Positions 63,865-64,000 of a DNA stretch of 64,000 bases are shown one piece after another; within the stretch, counting starts at the first letter, position 1, and the number at the start of each line of letters is the position of its first letter. The translations under genes and the position numbers were made by a program. The DNA comes from Siphonodentalium dalli (taxonomy: Eukaryota; Mollusca; Scaphopoda; Gadilida; Siphonodentaliidae), in contig CP136067.1 of NCBI GenBank assembly GCA_032622095.1, positions 184,001 to 248,000 of the forward strand. The letters are read 5' to 3'. Below the pieces are notes generated by a model, which had not been told where the DNA came from, did no database searches, and saw only the letters and a program-made list of their open reading frames with translations.

Positions 63865-64000
63865 CATGACAATAGTATATAAGTTAATAAATGTTGATAC
63901 TAATGGGCCAGAATAGCCACATAATATGATCCTTCTCAGATCCGTTTCAACGTTCTGCCCATTTCCGTTCAAAGACAGACAGAATCCCAACAGAAGTTTT
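63865..64000 (-). repeat. Right arm of the inverted repeat, cut by the window end
   Basis: Reverse complement of 61790-61915 as described there. The true right edge lies beyond the window. Confidence 0.75.

Overview
This is a eukaryotic, intron-bearing, AT-rich window, very probably from a mollusc and most likely a bivalve. The evidence is the dispersed-repeat vocabulary: elements opening with a 'GAGCTAT(A/T)GTCATC' or 'GAGCTATTGCCATC' motif followed by runs of CCGTC, repeats carrying GCCATCTTGGATTTT, 'CCAGGGCCATAACTC' repeats, and a tRNA-derived SINE with a CAAT tail. The species cannot be named from the sequence. Nothing prokaryotic is present: there are no operons, CRISPR arrays or rRNA, and no free-standing tRNA gene was seen.

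Genes are sparse and split into small exons, all on the + strand where I can support them. From left to right they are: the last exon of an NHL/beta-propeller-like protein (2448-3590); a phase-consistent trio of small exons (9844-10256); an exon at 12369-12478; a coding-like segment ending in a strong donor (14650-14864); a Gln/Asn-rich exon with a frameshift and a probable companion exon (27899-28604 and 29410-29542); an exon at 32636-32764; fragments of a tyrosine-recombinase-like/SANT-like gene (34022-38121); and a chain of exons with compatible phases (54904-60385). None has a certain family name except the NHL-like and recombinase-like ones. Several may be decaying pseudogenes.

Most of the window is repeats. 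Tandem arrays: about 121 bp units at 1-1060; 152 bp at 4525-5145; 112 bp at 6430-6990; a 54-copy, indel-free 25-bp array at 10955-12312; about 43 copies of a 64-bp unit at 14848-17682; about 160 bp units at 24660-26390; 26 bp at 47700-48970; 131 bp at 49480-50015; and a degenerate 50-bp array at 61925-63770. Mobile elements with readable boundaries: a 281-bp MITE (8833), a 2.16-kb element in an otherwise paralogous repeat (18238-20401), a truncated non-LTR retrotransposon (21590), a 930-bp GC-rich-TIR element with 8-bp TSD (34182-35111), a PIF/Harbinger-like MITE carrying a nested SINE (38481-38998), a hAT element with exact 8-bp TSD and a broken transposase (44874-46099), a 715-bp insertion in the 26-bp array (47804), and a 2.57-kb element with palindromic TACCGCGG-rich ends (55831-58399). 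Large foldbacks lie at 31562-31862 and 36461-36711.

The most unusual theme concerns splice junctions. The 25-bp array is a tandem run of consensus 3' splice-acceptor sequences (TTTCTCTCCAG/A). The 64-bp array 2.5 kb downstream, on the same strand, is a tandem run of 5' donor-like sequences (CTGG/GTAAGTATT) that starts at the end of a coding-like segment. Candidate exons lie between the two arrays. Smaller duplications of exon-intron boundaries recur at 3.6, 6.5, 12.7, 21.1, 28.6, 29.6, 49.0, 58.5 and 60.3 kb. Whether any of this is used in splicing cannot be decided from DNA alone.
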